Notes under the pieces: generated by a model
Database searches by the model: none
What the model saw: the letters and a program-made list of their open reading frames with translations, nothing else
What the model was told of the DNA's origin: nothing
Shown: positions 5,433 through 5,915 of the stretch, one piece after another
Position numbering within the stretch: position 1 is the stretch's first letter
Layout of the letters: each line of letters starts with the position of its first letter
Origin: Propionicimonas sp.
GTDB lineage: Bacteria; Actinomycetota; Actinomycetes; Propionibacteriales; Propionibacteriaceae
Reading direction: 5' to 3'
Assembly: GCA_031119515.1 (NCBI GenBank)
Contig: JAVHXR010000190.1
Location: forward strand, 1 to 5,915
DNA length: 5,915 nt
Translations under genes and position numbers: made by a program

Positions 5433-5915
5433 TCACTCCCACTCGATGGTGCCCGGCGGCTTGCTGGTGACGTCGAGCACCACCCGGTTGACCTCGGGGA
5501 CCTCGTTCGTGATCCGGGTGCTGATCCGCTCGAGCAGCTCGTAGGGCAGCCGGCTCCAGTCCGCCGTCATGGCGTCCTCGCTCGACACCGGGCGGAGCAC
5601 GATCGGGTGGCCGTAGCTGCGCCCGTCCCCCTGCACCCCCACCGAACGGACGTCGGCCAGCAGCACCACCGGGAACTGCCAGATCTCGCCGTCGAGGCCG
5701 GCCGAGGTGGTCTCCTCGCGCACGATCGCGTCGGCGGCACGCAGGATCCGCAGCCGCTCGGCGTCGACGGCTCCCACGATCCGGATGCCCAGCCCCGGGC
5801 CGGGGAACGGGTGGCGGCCCACGATGTGCTCGGGCAGGCCGAGCTGGCGTCCCAGCTCGCGCACCTCGTCCTTGAACAGCGCGCGCAGCGGCTCGACCAG
5901 CGCGAACTCGAGGTC
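5433..5915 (-). CDS. guaA: GMP synthase (glutamine-hydrolysing), C-terminal 160 residues
   Basis: GMP synthase converts XMP, ATP and glutamine to GMP in the last step of guanine nucleotide synthesis in the cytosol. The visible part starts mid-gene with EFALVEPLRALFKDEVREL, then GRHPFPGPGLGIRIVG, the strongly conserved block at the ATPase/dimerisation-domain junction. FPVVLLADVRSVGVQGDGRSY and the terminal TSKPPGTIEWE are signature segments of the C-terminal domain that contacts XMP and forms the dimer. The stop is TGA at 5435-5433. The glutaminase domain and the PP-loop ATPase motif lie outside the window. No frameshift or missing block is seen, so the gene looks intact here. It runs toward the LuxR-type gene and is probably functionally unrelated to it. 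Confidence 0.97.
   Translation of the reverse strand, partial: DLEFALVEPLRALFKDEVRELGRQLGLPEHIVGRHPFPGPGLGIRIVGAVDAERLRILRAADAIVREETTSAGLDGEIWQFPVVLLADVRSVGVQGDGRSYGHPIVLRPVSSEDAMTADWSRLPYELLERISTRITNEVPEVNRVVLDVTSKPPGTIEWE

Noticed and set aside
1..5915. CRISPR arrays, tRNA/rRNA genes, insertion sequences, toxin-antitoxin or phage-defence genes
   Set aside because: No repeat-spacer pattern, cloverleaf, transposase motif or nuclease/defence domain was seen on either strand.

Overview
The window is very GC-rich (codon third positions are almost all G or C), with actinobacterial protein families, Shine-Dalgarno sites and TAnnnT-type -10 boxes. It looks like chromosomal DNA of a high-GC actinomycete. 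A Nocardioides/Streptomyces-like background is my inference; the sequence itself proves only the broad group. No mobile element, CRISPR array, tRNA or rRNA is visible.

Layout: (1) 1-344, minus strand, the 5' part of a small DUF7144-type membrane protein gene. (2) 345-481, a divergent promoter region. (3) 482-1792, plus strand, a CLC-family chloride channel/transporter without CBS domains. (4) 1834-2034, minus strand, a 66-residue conserved small protein, convergent with the CLC gene. (5) 2035-2175, a second divergent promoter region. (6) 2176-2667, plus strand, a DUF1269 glycine-zipper membrane protein. (7) 2668-2762, a hairpin-rich spacer ending in an apparently leaderless promoter. (8) 2763-5333, plus strand, a large MalT/LAL-type ATPase with a C-terminal LuxR DNA-binding domain. 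(9) 5334-5432, a convergent spacer. (10) 5433-5915, minus strand, the 3' end of guaA (GMP synthase), an ordinary housekeeping gene.

The most notable signal is regulatory. Both divergent regions (345-481 and 2035-2175) carry an imperfect 17-bp dyad of the form TC(A/G)C(C/G)C-N5-GGGTGA. In each region it lies midway between two outward-facing -10 boxes, with the dyad centre 31-32 bp from the start of each -10. None of the four promoters has a good -35 element. This is the geometry of a class-II activator site serving both directions, and it would tie four small-membrane/stress-type genes (DUF7144, CLC, the 66-residue protein, DUF1269) into one regulon. The regulator is unknown. The adjacent LuxR-type protein is one candidate, but nothing in the sequence proves it.

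The LuxR-type gene is bounded by a 15-bp inverted repeat, one arm just upstream of its promoter and the other directly after its stop codon. It appears to be transcribed from its own leaderless promoter, so it is probably an independent unit.
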